Shown: positions 17,292 to 25,574 of the stretch, piece by piece
Layout of the letters: every line of letters starts with the position of its first letter
How positions within the stretch are numbered: position 1 is the stretch's first letter
Assembly (NCBI RefSeq): GCF_000024865.1
Contig: NC_013595.1
Location: 10,044,001 to 10,108,000 of the forward strand
Direction of reading: 5' to 3'
DNA length: 64,000 nucleotides
Origin: Streptosporangium roseum DSM 43021
Lineage (GTDB): Bacteria; Actinomycetota; Actinomycetes; Streptosporangiales; Streptosporangiaceae
Notes under the pieces: generated by a model
Seen by the model: the letters and a program-made list of their open reading frames with translations, nothing else
Told to the model about the DNA's origin: nothing
The model's database searches: none
Program-made: the position numbers and the translations under genes

Positions 17292-18085
17292 GAGAAGACC
17301 GCCCGCACCGAGCCGAGGCCGTCGATGACGACCTCGAACACGTCGCCGGGCTCGACGGCCACCACCGGGCCGAGCGCGCCGGTGAGCACGATGTCCCCGG
17401 CGCGCAGCGGGAAGTCCCTGCCGCCCAGCGCGTTGGCCAGCCAGACGGCGGCGTTGAGCGGGTGCCCCAGGCAGGCCGCGCCCGCGCCGGTGGACACCTC
17501 CTGACCGCGCCGGGTCATGGTCATCCCGGCCAGGCGCAGGTCCAGGCCGGTGAGCGGGACGGGCGTGTTGCCCAGGACGAAGGCGCCGCTGGAGGCGTTG
17601 TCGGCGACGGTGTCCACGAGCGTGATGTCCCACCCCGCGATCCGGCTGTCCACGATCTCGATCGCGGGCAGCGCGAAGTCGACCGCCCGGATGACCTCGG
17701 CCACCGTGAAGGGGCCGCCCACCAGGTCGCCCTTGAGGACCAGCGCGATCTCGGCCTCGGCCCTGGGCTGCAGGAAACGGCCGGTCGGAATGGGCAGGCC
17801 GTCGAGGAAGGCCATGTCCGCGAAGAGCATGCCGAAGTCCGGCTGGTCCACGCCGAGCTGGCGCTGGACCGCCTGGGAGGTCAGGCCGACCTTCCGCCCG
17901 ACCAGCCGCCGTCCGTCGTGCAGCGCCCGCCTGGTGTTGATCTCCTGTACGGCGTAGCCGGTCTCGGCGGTCCGGCCCGGCAGCGTCTCCCGCACCGGTG
18001 GGCAGGGTTTGCCGCTCCTCGCCGCCTCCAACAACCGGTCGGCCGCCTCGACGAGCACGTCGGTGGCCTCGCTCCACTCAGTCAT
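17288..18085 (-). CDS. 2-oxopent-4-enoate hydratase
   Basis: The 265-residue DmpE-like hydratase is a paralogue of the decarboxylase in the same operon. It shows GRKVGLTSQAVQRQLGV, the metal-binding AEAEIALVLKGD strand and LPAIEIVDSRIAGWDI. It converts 2-oxopent-4-enoate to 4-hydroxy-2-oxopentanoate, the aldolase substrate. The start overlaps the aldehyde dehydrogenase gene by eight bases and the stop overlaps the next start by four. Confidence 0.87.
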   Translation of the reverse strand: MTEWSEATDVLVEAADRLLEAARSGKPCPPVRETLPGRTAETGYAVQEINTRRALHDGRRLVGRKVGLTSQAVQRQLGVDQPDFGMLFADMAFLDGLPIPTGRFLQPRAEAEIALVLKGDLVGGPFTVAEVIRAVDFALPAIEIVDSRIAGWDITLVDTVADNASSGAFVLGNTPVPLTGLDLRLAGMTMTRRGQEVSTGAGAACLGHPLNAAVWLANALGGRDFPLRAGDIVLTGALGPVVAVEPGDVFEVVIDGLGSVRAVFS

Positions 18086-19532
18086 GTCCTGGCTCCAGCT
18101 TGATCGTGATCGTGGTGGGTTCGGAGTAGAAGTCCAGCGAGTGCGTGCCGCCCTCGCGGCCGATGCCCGACAGCTTCACCCCGCCGAACGGGGTGCGCAG
18201 GTCCCGCAGGTACCAGGTGTTGACCCAGACCAGTCCGGCCTCCAGCGACCGGGCGACCCGGTGGGCCCGGTTCAGGCTGGAGGTCCAGACCGTCGCCGCC
18301 AGGCCGTACTCGCTGTCGTTGGCCAGCTCGACGGCCTCGGTCTCGGTGTCGAACGGCATGATGTGGCAGACCGGGCCGAAGATCTCCTCCCGGTTCACCC
18401 GGGAGTCGCGCGAGAGCCCGGTCAGCACGGTCGGCTCGACGTAGTAGCCGCCGTCGCGGTCGTCGCCGAAGCGCGGCACGCCGCCGCCCGCCCGGATCTC
18501 GGCCCCCTCGTCCTTGGCCAGCTCGTAGTAGGAGAGCACCTTGTCCCGGTGCTCGGCCGAGATCATCGGCATCATCGTGGTGTCCTCGTCGGCGGGGCGC
18601 CCGAACTTCAGCCGCCCCGCCCGCTCGGCCAGCCTCGCGGTGAACTCCTCGAAGACGGGCCGCTCCACGTAGAGCCGCTCGGTGCACAGACAGACCTGGC
18701 CGCCGTTGGTGAAGACCGAGCGCACGCTCCCCTCGACGGCCGCGTCCAGGTCGGCGTCGGCGAAGACCAGCCCGGCGTTCTTGCCGCCCAGCTCGAACGA
18801 GACCGGCTTGACCCGGTCCGCCACGCTCTTCATGATCGTCGATCCGGTACGGCTCTCGCCGGTGAAGGTGACCGCGTCCACGCCCGGGTGCTCCACCAGG
18901 AACTGGCCGGTGGAGCCGCCGCCGAACCCGTGCACGACGTTGAGGACGCCGGGCGGCAACCCGACCGAGGCGGCGATCTCCGCCAGCACCGCGACCGAGC
19001 CCGGCGTGTGCTCCGAGGGCTTGACCACGATGGTGTTGCCCGCCACGAGCGAGGGGCCGATCTTCCAGGTCGCCAGCAGGAACGGCAGGTTCCACGGCAC
19101 GATCACCGCGACCACGCCCAGCGGCCTGCGCACGGTGTAGCTCAGCACGTCCCGCAGGTGGAACGCGCTCTCCGGGCGCTGGGCCGCGATCTCGGCGAAG
19201 GACCGGAAGTTGGCCGCGCCCCGCGGGATGTCCAGCGTGCGGGTCTGCGTGATCGACTTGCCGGTGTCGGCGATCTCCGCGGCCACCAGCTCCTCGAACC
19301 GCTCCTCGATCGCGTCGGCGAGACGGCGCATCCAGGCGGCCCGTTCCTCCACCGGCAGCGCCGCCCATCTCGGCAGGGCCGCGCGGGCGGCGGCGACCGC
19401 CCGGTCGACGACGGCTCGGTCCGCCTCGTGGACCCGGCGGACCGGCTGGCCGGTCACCGGGTCGTACGTGGCGAACGTCGCGCCCTCGGCGACCGGCACC
19501 CCACCGATGAAGTGGGTCACCTGGTCAGACAA
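18078..19532 (-). CDS. 2-aminomuconate (2-hydroxymuconate) semialdehyde dehydrogenase
   Basis: The 484-residue NAD-dependent aldehyde dehydrogenase has the active-site Glu in FELGGKNAGLVF, the catalytic Cys in NGGQVCLCTERLYV, and EIFGPVCHI near the C-terminus. It resembles the AmnC/DmpC group. In this operon the substrate should be 2-aminomuconate-6-semialdehyde. The start is TTG (19532) with GGAG six bases upstream. It is the first gene of the ten-gene run and diverges from the IclR regulator. Confidence 0.9.
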   Translation of the reverse strand: MSDQVTHFIGGVPVAEGATFATYDPVTGQPVRRVHEADRAVVDRAVAAARAALPRWAALPVEERAAWMRRLADAIEERFEELVAAEIADTGKSITQTRTLDIPRGAANFRSFAEIAAQRPESAFHLRDVLSYTVRRPLGVVAVIVPWNLPFLLATWKIGPSLVAGNTIVVKPSEHTPGSVAVLAEIAASVGLPPGVLNVVHGFGGGSTGQFLVEHPGVDAVTFTGESRTGSTIMKSVADRVKPVSFELGGKNAGLVFADADLDAAVEGSVRSVFTNGGQVCLCTERLYVERPVFEEFTARLAERAGRLKFGRPADEDTTMMPMISAEHRDKVLSYYELAKDEGAEIRAGGGVPRFGDDRDGGYYVEPTVLTGLSRDSRVNREEIFGPVCHIMPFDTETEAVELANDSEYGLAATVWTSSLNRAHRVARSLEAGLVWVNTWYLRDLRTPFGGVKLSGIGREGGTHSLDFYSEPTTITIKLEPGHD

Positions 19533-19606
19533 GACTTCTCCTCAGGGTAGGACCCCTCTTGGTCACTAAGTACGGGTATAGAGGTGGAGGTGGTTTATCG
19601 GCAACA

Positions 19607-20365
19607 ATGCGTTCCGTGAAACGGAACCCCGACCGCCTCTCGGTCCTGGAGAAGTCCTGGCTCGTGCTCGACTCGTTCCGCCCCACGGGAGGCCCTCTCC
19701 GCCTGGCCGACGTCGCCGAACGCTGCCACCTGCCCAAGACCACCGCCTTCCGGCTGCTCACCGAGCTCACCGAGATCGGCGCGATAGCCCGCCGCGAGGA
19801 CGGCTACTACCTCGGCCGCCGCCTCTTCGAGCTTGGTTGCATCGTGCCCCTCGAACGGGATCTGAGACATGCGGCGCTGCCTTTCATGCACGACCTCTAC
19901 GAGGCCACCCACGAGACCGTGCACCTGGGCGTGCGCGACGGACTGGACGTCGTCTACGTCGAGAAGATCCGCGGCCAGGAGACCTTCGCCCTGCCCTCCC
20001 GCGTCGGCGGCCGGCTCCCCCTGACCTGCACCGGGATCGGCAAGGCCCTGCTGGCCTACTCCGGCCCCGACCTGATCGACGAGGTCCTCGGCCGTCCCCT
20101 GCGCCGCCTGACCCCCCACTCGATCGTGGACCCGCAGCGCCTTGAGGAGACCATCGGCCAGATCCAGGCGGCGGGCCTGGCCTACGAACGCGAGGAGGCC
20201 CAGCTCGGCGGAGCCTGCATCGCCGCCCCGGTGTTCAGCGACGGCATGGCGGTCGCCGCCCTGTCCGTCTCCGTCCCCCTGGCCCGGTTCCAGCCCACCC
20301 GCCTGGCCCCCGTCGTCAAGGCCGCGGCCCTGGGCATCTCCCGCGCCCTGGCCAGGACCATCTGA
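19607..20365 (+). CDS. IclR-family transcriptional regulator
   Basis: The protein (252 residues from the ATG at 19607) has an N-terminal winged helix (LRLADVAERCHLPKTTAFRLLTELTE) and a C-terminal effector domain (YVEKIRGQETFALPSRVGGRLPLTCTGIGKALLAY, with the usual LGGACIAAPVF strand). It is divergent from the catabolic operon, 74 bases away, which is the standard layout for a pathway-specific regulator; a 3-hydroxyanthranilate or muconate-type effector would be expected. A GTG at 19616, inside the operator palindrome, is an alternative start. Confidence 0.88.
   Translation: MRSVKRNPDRLSVLEKSWLVLDSFRPTGGPLRLADVAERCHLPKTTAFRLLTELTEIGAIARREDGYYLGRRLFELGCIVPLERDLRHAALPFMHDLYEATHETVHLGVRDGLDVVYVEKIRGQETFALPSRVGGRLPLTCTGIGKALLAYSGPDLIDEVLGRPLRRLTPHSIVDPQRLEETIGQIQAAGLAYEREEAQLGGACIAAPVFSDGMAVAALSVSVPLARFQPTRLAPVVKAAALGISRALARTI
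19611..19627. promoter_or_regulatory. Likely IclR operator
   Basis: GTTCCGTGAAACGGAAC is a perfect palindrome of two 7-base arms around GAA. It overlaps the 5' end of the IclR gene and lies 79 bases upstream of the divergent operon start. IclR regulators bind short dyads of this kind in divergent promoters. A near-copy occurs twice at 10554-10596. Confidence 0.65.
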
Positions 20366-20453
20366 CCACTCCGGCGGGCAGGTCGGACGGGCCGAGCGGC
20401 CGGATCGGCGGATCCGGCCCAGCCCGCCCGACGGGCCTCGCCGAGTCTTCGCG

Positions 20454-21071
20454 CTACGCGCGGTTCGCGCTCAGGCTGTGTGTCCTTGGGGCTTCGCCCC
20501 AAACCCCAGGCGAGGGGCCTTCCGGCCCCTCACACTCCCCGGCCGGGGTGACGGCGTGACCTGCATTCGCGGATCCGCCCAGCCCGGCGTTCGTGTGGTC
20601 ACGTCTGCCCCGCGAGCGGCCCCTGGTCGTGCACCGCCGCTCGCGGGATGGGACGGCGCGGCGGCACGGGACGGGGGCGCTCCGTGCCGCCGCGCCAGCG
20701 CATGGGGTGAGGTTCTGCCGGACCTGCGCCCGGTGCACCAGCTCGACCTGGACGGCGAGTGCCGAGCCGAGCGCTTCGGGCGAGGAGTGAGTGATCATGT
20801 ATTTGACTCCGGCCGTCTCCGCCTCTCGCATCTGTGCTTCCACCCCTTCGGGGCTGCGATCGGAGACGATCAGCGCCTCCACCGTCGGCCAGACCGCCAT
20901 GGCGTAGAAGCGGCGGCTGCCGGTGCCGTACAGGACGGTCCAGCCCGGCCACGCCCGGTCCAGCCGGTTCGGCCTCGGCCCGAGCCTCGTGATCCCACAC
21001 GCGGCGAGGGACGGTGGTGGGGTGCCGTCCGTCGCGGTGCCGTCCGGGAGCGCGGGCGGGTCGTCGCCGGA
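20454..21071 (-). pseudogene. Remnant of a small SDAGR-type protein gene
   Basis: On the minus strand this frame is open from just after the stop of the 268-residue gene, but it has no ATG or GTG before 20900. The part around 20990-20760 reads like a real protein of the island's small-protein family: DRAWPGWTVLYGTGSRRFYA, then EGVEAQMREAE, with the same P-x-W-T-[IV] and basic-aromatic pattern as the genes at 21072 and 28082. After that the frame becomes Arg/Gly-rich and looks non-coding. A gene broken at its start and possibly its end is the simplest reading. If translated, the ATG at 20900 would give a truncated product. Confidence 0.45.
20486..20530. terminator. Two adjacent stem-loops downstream of the IclR gene
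   Basis: TTGGGGC/GCCCCAA with loop TTC (20486-20502) and AGGGGCC/GGCCCCT with loop TTCC (20513-20530) stand in tandem 120 bases past the IclR stop. There is no T-run. They mark the border to the accessory island. The remaining bases up to about 20700 hold only an unconvincing open frame. Confidence 0.5.
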
Positions 21072-21878
21072 TCACGATGCCACCTGCCCGGCTGCCTCCT
21101 GGGCGGCGCTCTCCTGCCGCTCGACCTCGACACGTAGATCGTCGAAGGTATCGGCGTCCACCGTGCGGAAAGGGGGCCGGCCCCATGAGGTCTTCCCAGG
21201 GAAGGGCTTCTCCCGGCTGGCCCAGTAGCGTCCGGCGTCGCTACAGATCACCCGCCAGCCGGGGATCGCGGGCTCGGGCGTTGTGGATCCAGCATCCTCC
21301 ATGGATCGGACCTCCAGCCGATCAAGGACCCGTCCGATCGTGGCAAACGCCGGATAGGTCCGCTTTGTGGGGTGAGGAAGAAGTGTCTGGAGCCCGCCGT
21401 ACGAGAGGAACGGCCGTGGGCGCGAAGCGGCGCCGACGCCGCGCGCACCGCAGGGCATCGGCCGACGCCCACCTCCGCGCCAGGAGACGACGGCGGGCCG
21501 GGGCATGCAGGCCGGGCGTCGCACGGGGCGCAGCACCCGCCTGGGCACAGGCGCCGGTACGGCGGGCGTGATGATCGGGGCCTGCTCGGGGCGGGGCCGC
21601 GCGGGCACCAGCGGAATCGTCTCGGCCGGGGCCACGGTCGCGGGCGACTCGAAGGCGGGCAGGTGGCGCGTCCCGGTACGGCGGGCCTCCAGACGCGTGG
21701 CCATCAGCGTGCCGGAGGGCTGCGCGTACTCGTGATCGGCGGCCCGACCGGGGCAGCCGTACGCATAAGGGGCATGCCCGCAGACGGCGCAGCCCATCGG
21801 CAAGGGCAGGGCGTCGACGAAGCAGCCGCAGCCGATCGTCAGATGCCGATCGAGGACCGGAGCACCAGGGTTGGTCAT
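21072..21878 (-). CDS. Protein with C-terminal SDAGR-type domain (possible two-gene fusion)
   Basis: The frame is 268 residues and has two unlike ends joined by a Pro/Arg-rich middle. Residues 1-55 hold a Cys-rich segment (IGCGCFVDALPLPMGCAVCG). The last 76 residues, from an internal ATG at 21302, form a small domain: PGWRVICSDAGRYWASR, then DADTFDDLRVEVERQE. It clearly matches the free-standing 73-residue protein at 28082. Either the frame is one protein or the 76-residue end is a separate gene within it. Function is unknown; related small genes here sit beside GntR/UTRA regulators. Confidence 0.55.
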   Translation of the reverse strand: MTNPGAPVLDRHLTIGCGCFVDALPLPMGCAVCGHAPYAYGCPGRAADHEYAQPSGTLMATRLEARRTGTRHLPAFESPATVAPAETIPLVPARPRPEQAPIITPAVPAPVPRRVLRPVRRPACMPRPAVVSWRGGGRRPMPCGARGVGAASRPRPFLSYGGLQTLLPHPTKRTYPAFATIGRVLDRLEVRSMEDAGSTTPEPAIPGWRVICSDAGRYWASREKPFPGKTSWGRPPFRTVDADTFDDLRVEVERQESAAQEAAGQVAS

Positions 21879-22055
21879 GACTCAGGACTCACTTCCTAAT
21901 CAAGGGCCCGTCCGACGGCGCAAACGTCGTGACGGGCCCGTCTCGTGCTCGGAGCGGCACCGAAGCACCAACCCCGACTACATAGAGACCCGTATGATTC
22001 ATAACACTGGGTAACCATACTGCGATTCACGAAAGGCATCAAGACTGTTACCGTC

Positions 22056-22071
22056 AGAGGTGCGGACCTCT
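22056..22071. promoter_or_regulatory. Palindrome upstream of the UTRA gene pair
   Basis: AGAGGTGCGGACCTCT has perfect 6-base arms around GCGG. A wider ATCAAG...CTTGAT pair (22038-22043 and 22070-22075) encloses it. It lies about 70 bases before the UTRA-only gene, in a locally AT-richer stretch, and is a candidate operator for the regulators that follow. Confidence 0.45.
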
Positions 22072-22142
22072 TGATCGGCAGGTCATGCCGCCCAACAGGT
22101 ACGGTGGGCTGCCAGAGGCCTTCGCAGTCGAGGGAGGAGCGC

Positions 22143-22682
22143 ATGGCGGACACCACCTGGAGCAGCGTCTCTGCGCCCTATGTGCGACCACGGAAATCAG
22201 GAGAACCAGATGCGTGGGCCGAGGAGGCCGCTCAGCGCGGTCACGTCGGTACGCATCAACTTCGCGAAGTATGCGAGGTTCAGCCACCACGCGAGGTCGC
22301 CCAGGCACTCAACCTCAGCCAGGGAGACGTCGCGGTCGTCAGACGTCGGCTGGTGTTGCTGGACGGACGGCCGATAGAGCTCACCGACTCCTACTACCCT
22401 GTGGCGATCGCCAGTGGCACGCCGCTCGCCGAGACGCGCAAGATCCCTGGCGGAGCCATCACCATGCTCGCCAAACTCGGCCATGAGCCGCGCGAGACAG
22501 AGGAGGGCGTCAGGGCACGCCCCGCGACAGATCAAGAGCGACAGCTGCTCGAGATTCAGCCGGAGGAGTGGGTCTTGGTCCTTACCAGGATTCTGCGAAC
22601 CGACAACGGCGCGCCAATTGAAGCCACCGTGATGACGATGATCGCCGATGGCCGCGAACTGCGTTACAAAATGATCATGTGA
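22143..22682 (+). CDS. UTRA-domain protein lacking the GntR DNA-binding domain
   Basis: The protein has 179 residues and starts at the ATG with GGAGG just upstream. Nearly all of it is a UTRA effector-binding domain as in HutC-type GntR regulators: REVAQALNLSQGDVAVVRRR, PIELTDSYYPVAIASGTPLA and the C-terminal strand DGRELRYKMIM. No winged helix precedes it, in this frame or upstream. The next gene, overlapping by one base, encodes a complete GntR/UTRA relative, so it may pair with that protein or act as a ligand sink. Degeneration of a former full-length regulator is the alternative. Confidence 0.75.
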   Translation: MADTTWSSVSAPYVRPRKSGEPDAWAEEAAQRGHVGTHQLREVCEVQPPREVAQALNLSQGDVAVVRRRLVLLDGRPIELTDSYYPVAIASGTPLAETRKIPGGAITMLAKLGHEPRETEEGVRARPATDQERQLLEIQPEEWVLVLTRILRTDNGAPIEATVMTMIADGRELRYKMIM

Positions 22683-23416
22683 TGGGAGGCTCAACAATCT
22701 TGGCAAGGCGGCTGGACCCTCGTCCCAGGCATCAGCAGATCGCAGCGGAACTGCGTGCCCAGATCATGTCCGGCGTATTGAAGGCCGGTGAGCAGTTGCC
22801 TTCCACTCCACACCTGGTCGCACGCTTCAACGCAGCCAATGCGACGATCCAGCGCGCTCTACAGGCACTGAAGGATGAGGGGTCCGTGCGTGGCTACGCA
22901 GGTAAGGGGGTCTATGTACGCGACAAGCAGTCTCTTGTCGTCGAGGCCACCGCCTACAAGGCTCCTACGCCGCGCGGCTACACCTACGAACTGCTCCAGG
23001 TCAGCGAGTTGGAGCCGCCAGCTGACGTCGCCGCAGCGCTCGCGCTCGATGACGGCGAGTTGGTCATCATGCGTCACCGGCTACTGCTGCACGACGGCGA
23101 TCCGGTTGAACTGTCGTGGTCCTACTACCCGCTCAGCATCGCCGCTGGGAGTCCTCTGGCAGGTCGAGAAAAGATCCGCGGAGGTGCGCCCCAGGCATTG
23201 ACCGATCTTGGATTCCCGCAGCGGCACTTCCAGGATCGCGTATCTGCTCGCCAGCCCACGACAGAAGAAGTCGAAGGGTTGGACTTGCCGACCGAGGTGC
23301 CGGTGTTCCGGCAGTTTCGAGTGATCTACAGCGATGCCGACCGACCGGTGGAAGTCTCAGTTCTGATCAAGGGTGGCCACCTCTACGAGCTGTCATACCA
23401 CCAGCCCACCGATTAA
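22682..23416 (+). CDS. GntR-family regulator (HutC/UTRA subfamily)
   Basis: The protein has 244 residues. The N-terminal GntR winged helix is complete (YQQIAAELR-type start as HQQIAAELRAQIMSGVLKAG, then LVARFNAANATIQRALQALK and a wing with GKGVYVRD). The C-terminal UTRA domain shows PVELSWSYYPLSIAAGSPLA and GGHLYELSYHQ. Its ATG overlaps the stop of the UTRA-only gene (TGATG), so the two are co-translated. The paired UTRA domains are clearly paralogous. The ligand is unknown. Confidence 0.88.
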   Translation: MGGSTILARRLDPRPRHQQIAAELRAQIMSGVLKAGEQLPSTPHLVARFNAANATIQRALQALKDEGSVRGYAGKGVYVRDKQSLVVEATAYKAPTPRGYTYELLQVSELEPPADVAAALALDDGELVIMRHRLLLHDGDPVELSWSYYPLSIAAGSPLAGREKIRGGAPQALTDLGFPQRHFQDRVSARQPTTEEVEGLDLPTEVPVFRQFRVIYSDADRPVEVSVLIKGGHLYELSYHQPTD

Positions 23417-23515
23417 CGAAGGCGTCGGCCGGGAGCAGGAGATCATGACCAGCTGAAACACTCGGACACGGGGATCCTCGGCACGGCACCGGAGTCGGCA
23501 CGACGCGACAACGGT

Positions 23516-23725
23516 GTGTTCTGGGCGCGCCAGGCAAGTGCTCTGGCCGCGATCCCTGAACCGGAACGGGTTGTCCAGATCGCGTCAGCCACTGCGTCGA
23601 TTGTCGACGGCACCGGATCGACGAGGCTGCGTCAGGAACTCCAAGCCATTCCGCGACGAGCGACCTCCTGGGCAGATACCGCCCCTGGCCGGGAATTGGC
23701 TGAGATCATCTCTCAGTTCGCCTGA
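23516..23725 (+). CDS. Small protein of unknown function
   Basis: A 69-residue frame starts at a GTG (FWARQASALAAIPEPERVVQ) and ends at 23725. The frame is open back to the stop of the GntR gene but has no better start, so this could be a remnant of a longer protein. It has helix-forming sequence and the usual residue mix of real proteins, but no ribosome binding site and no family I recognise. The rest of the interval 23417-23749 shows nothing else. Confidence 0.35.
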   Translation: MFWARQASALAAIPEPERVVQIASATASIVDGTGSTRLRQELQAIPRRATSWADTAPGRELAEIISQFA

Positions 23726-23749
23726 CCCATCGACGTGGAGATGCCGATG

Positions 23750-24085
23750 CTCCCGCAGCCGTTGTCCGAAAAGGAAATCGCCGCCCATCTGGCCGGGCTA
23801 CCGGGATGGGAGCGCGAGGACCACGCCATTGCCCGCACCTTCACACACACGTATCACGAGTGTGTGCACATGGCGATGTACGTCGCGGCCAAGGCCCGGG
23901 AGGTCGGCCACCACCCCGACGTTCACATCACCTGGCAACGGATCCGCTTCGTGATCACCACTCACGACGCTGGGAACCGCCTCACAGTCAAGGACTTCGA
24001 GCTCGCGCACCACATCGATGCGATCGCCGCCGGCCACGGTGCCGAATCTCCCGCTTCCTCGGCGAGGCCGAACAGGCGGTTGTGA
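23750..24085 (+). CDS. Pterin-4a-carbinolamine dehydratase
   Basis: The 111-residue protein of the 4a-hydroxytetrahydrobiopterin dehydratase (PCD/DCoH) family has the N-terminal LSEKEIAAHLAGLPGWERE, the active-site region KAREVGHHPDVHITWQRIRF and the closing FELAHHIDAIA. The family recycles the pterin cofactor of aromatic amino acid hydroxylases, or acts in other pterin steps when no hydroxylase is present. ATG at 23750 is preceded by GTGGAG; a GTG at 23735 is possible. No hydroxylase gene is in the window. Confidence 0.9.
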   Translation, partial: LPQPLSEKEIAAHLAGLPGWEREDHAIARTFTHTYHECVHMAMYVAAKAREVGHHPDVHITWQRIRFVITTHDAGNRLTVKDFELAHHIDAIAAGHGAESPASSARPNRRL

Positions 24086-24162
24086 ACCGCGGTGACACCT
24101 GGCATGGATCGTGTGCGCACAGCCTGCGTTTTCTCTACGCTGAGATCAAAGGAGGTGGCATC

Positions 24163-24888
24163 GTGGCAACACTGGACGCCGGCCCGGGGGCTGGGTTGAT
24201 CAGCGACTTCCGCTATGTCACCCCTCTTTACACCAAAGGGCAGGCAGCGGATCTGATCGACGTTCCTCGCCAGACCTTCCGCAACTGGGCCGTCGGATAC
24301 GTCTACAAACGCATCGACCAGCCAGTCGTGGCCGCCGAACCACTGGTGACCACCGCTGGAGCTCACGGGGCGACGGTGCCATTCGTCGGACTCGCCGAGG
24401 CCTACATGCTCGCCGCCTTCCGCAGCGCGAAGGTTCCGATGCAGCGCATCCGCCCCGCGATCCGCTGGCTGGAGGAGAACATCGGCCTGGAGCAGGCACT
24501 CGCCAGTGAGCGCCTGATGACGGACGGGGCCGAGGTGCTGTGGGACTTCAAGGAGCACACCGACGACCCGGCCGAGCGGGAGGCGGTGGACGGACTGGTC
24601 GTGGCGCGCAGCGGGCAGCAGGTCTTCCGTCCGGTCGTGCGTGACTACCTGCGACGCGTCACCTACCAGGACGGCTGGATGAAGGTGATCCACCTCCCCG
24701 GTTACGGACGGGTGGACGTGACCGTGGACCCATGGATCAACGGCGGGCAGCCGACCCTGACGCGTCGAGGCATCCGGGTGGCCGACGTCCTCAGTCGCCT
24801 GCGAGCGGGAGAGGGGGCCGGAGAGGTCGCAGAGGACTACGACCTGCAACTGAACGAGGTCGAGGCGCTTCTCCCGCAGGCCGCGTGA
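24163..24888 (+). CDS. DUF433-type antitoxin, VapB45-like
   Basis: The protein (241 residues) starts at a GTG with a near-perfect AAAGGAGGT ribosome binding site. The N-terminal part reads as a helix-turn-helix (KGQAADLIDVPRQTFRNWA). The C-terminal part has the DUF433 pattern (GGQPTLTRRGIRVADVLSRL, then EVAEDYDLQLNEVEALL). Length, architecture and the PIN-like gene 10 bases downstream match the VapBC45 pair of M. tuberculosis (Rv2018-Rv2019), in which the DUF433 protein is the antitoxin and autoregulator. Confidence 0.8.
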   Translation: MATLDAGPGAGLISDFRYVTPLYTKGQAADLIDVPRQTFRNWAVGYVYKRIDQPVVAAEPLVTTAGAHGATVPFVGLAEAYMLAAFRSAKVPMQRIRPAIRWLEENIGLEQALASERLMTDGAEVLWDFKEHTDDPAEREAVDGLVVARSGQQVFRPVVRDYLRRVTYQDGWMKVIHLPGYGRVDVTVDPWINGGQPTLTRRGIRVADVLSRLRAGEGAGEVAEDYDLQLNEVEALLPQAA

Positions 24889-24898
24889 GGTCCGGACG

Positions 24899-25341
24899 GT
24901 GGCAGTCGAGGCACGGACGTCCGGGCTGACCTTCTTCCTCGATCGTGGGCTGGGTTCACGCATCGTCCCCAACGCCCTCCGCGAAGCCGGGTGGGTCCTG
25001 GAGACCATGGATGAGCGATACGGCAAGGACGAATCCCAGCGAATCGCCGATACGCAGTGGATCGAGGAGGCGACCCTCCGAGGCGATGTCTTGCTCTGCA
25101 AGGACCTGGCCATCACCTACAACCTCGTCGAGGCCCGAGTCATCTATATGAGCGGTGCGCGCATCTTTGCTCTCGCGAAGGCCGATGCGTCGGCAGGGAG
25201 ATGGCCGACCTCTTCCTCAGCAACGAGTCCCGGATCATCAACGCAGTAAGGCGGGTGACCGAGCCCTTCGTTTTCGCGGTCAGCCACAACGGTCTGCGCC
25301 GGACTCGCGTCAGATATCCGGTGAACGGCACGGATCTCTAG
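24899..25341 (+). pseudogene. VapC45-like PIN-domain toxin, frameshifted
   Basis: The GTG-started frame gives a PIN-like N-terminus (TFFLDRGLGSRIVPNALREA, with the first acidic residue in FLDRG) and the central LCKDLAITYNLVEARVIYMSGARIFAL, then leaves the family sequence near 25190 and stops at 25249. Continuation is in another frame: REMADLFLSNESRIINAVRR and FVFAVSHNGLRRTRVRYPVN, ending at 25341. A single missing base in the stretch GCGTCGGCAGGGAGATGG explains the break. The truncated product keeps most of the acidic core but loses about 45 residues, so the toxin is probably inactive, unless a sequencing error or frameshifting restores it. Confidence 0.7.
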
Positions 25342-25574
25342 ACACTGATCATCGACATTTTCGCTTCTCTGTGACGGGTCTCCCGATTCCTGTGGAACGG
25401 ACCGGGCGGGGGCGGGCATCGGGCGCTTCAGCGGAGTACTCGCCTCACGGGTGGGATGGAGACGGCCCGGCGCGGCCGGCCTCTCGAACCTCTGCGGAGA
25501 GGTCGCAACTCTTCCGTCCCAGTGGGTATGCGGTTCACTGATCGTCCAATCCGATCAGTCCTCAGGGAGGATCC

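Noticed and set aside
20599..21186. Minus-strand 195-codon frame downstream of the SDAGR-type gene
   Set aside because: Its GTG overlaps the upstream stop attractively, but the composition is Arg/Gly-rich while the adjacent frame shows a recognisable protein segment; I treat the region as a remnant.
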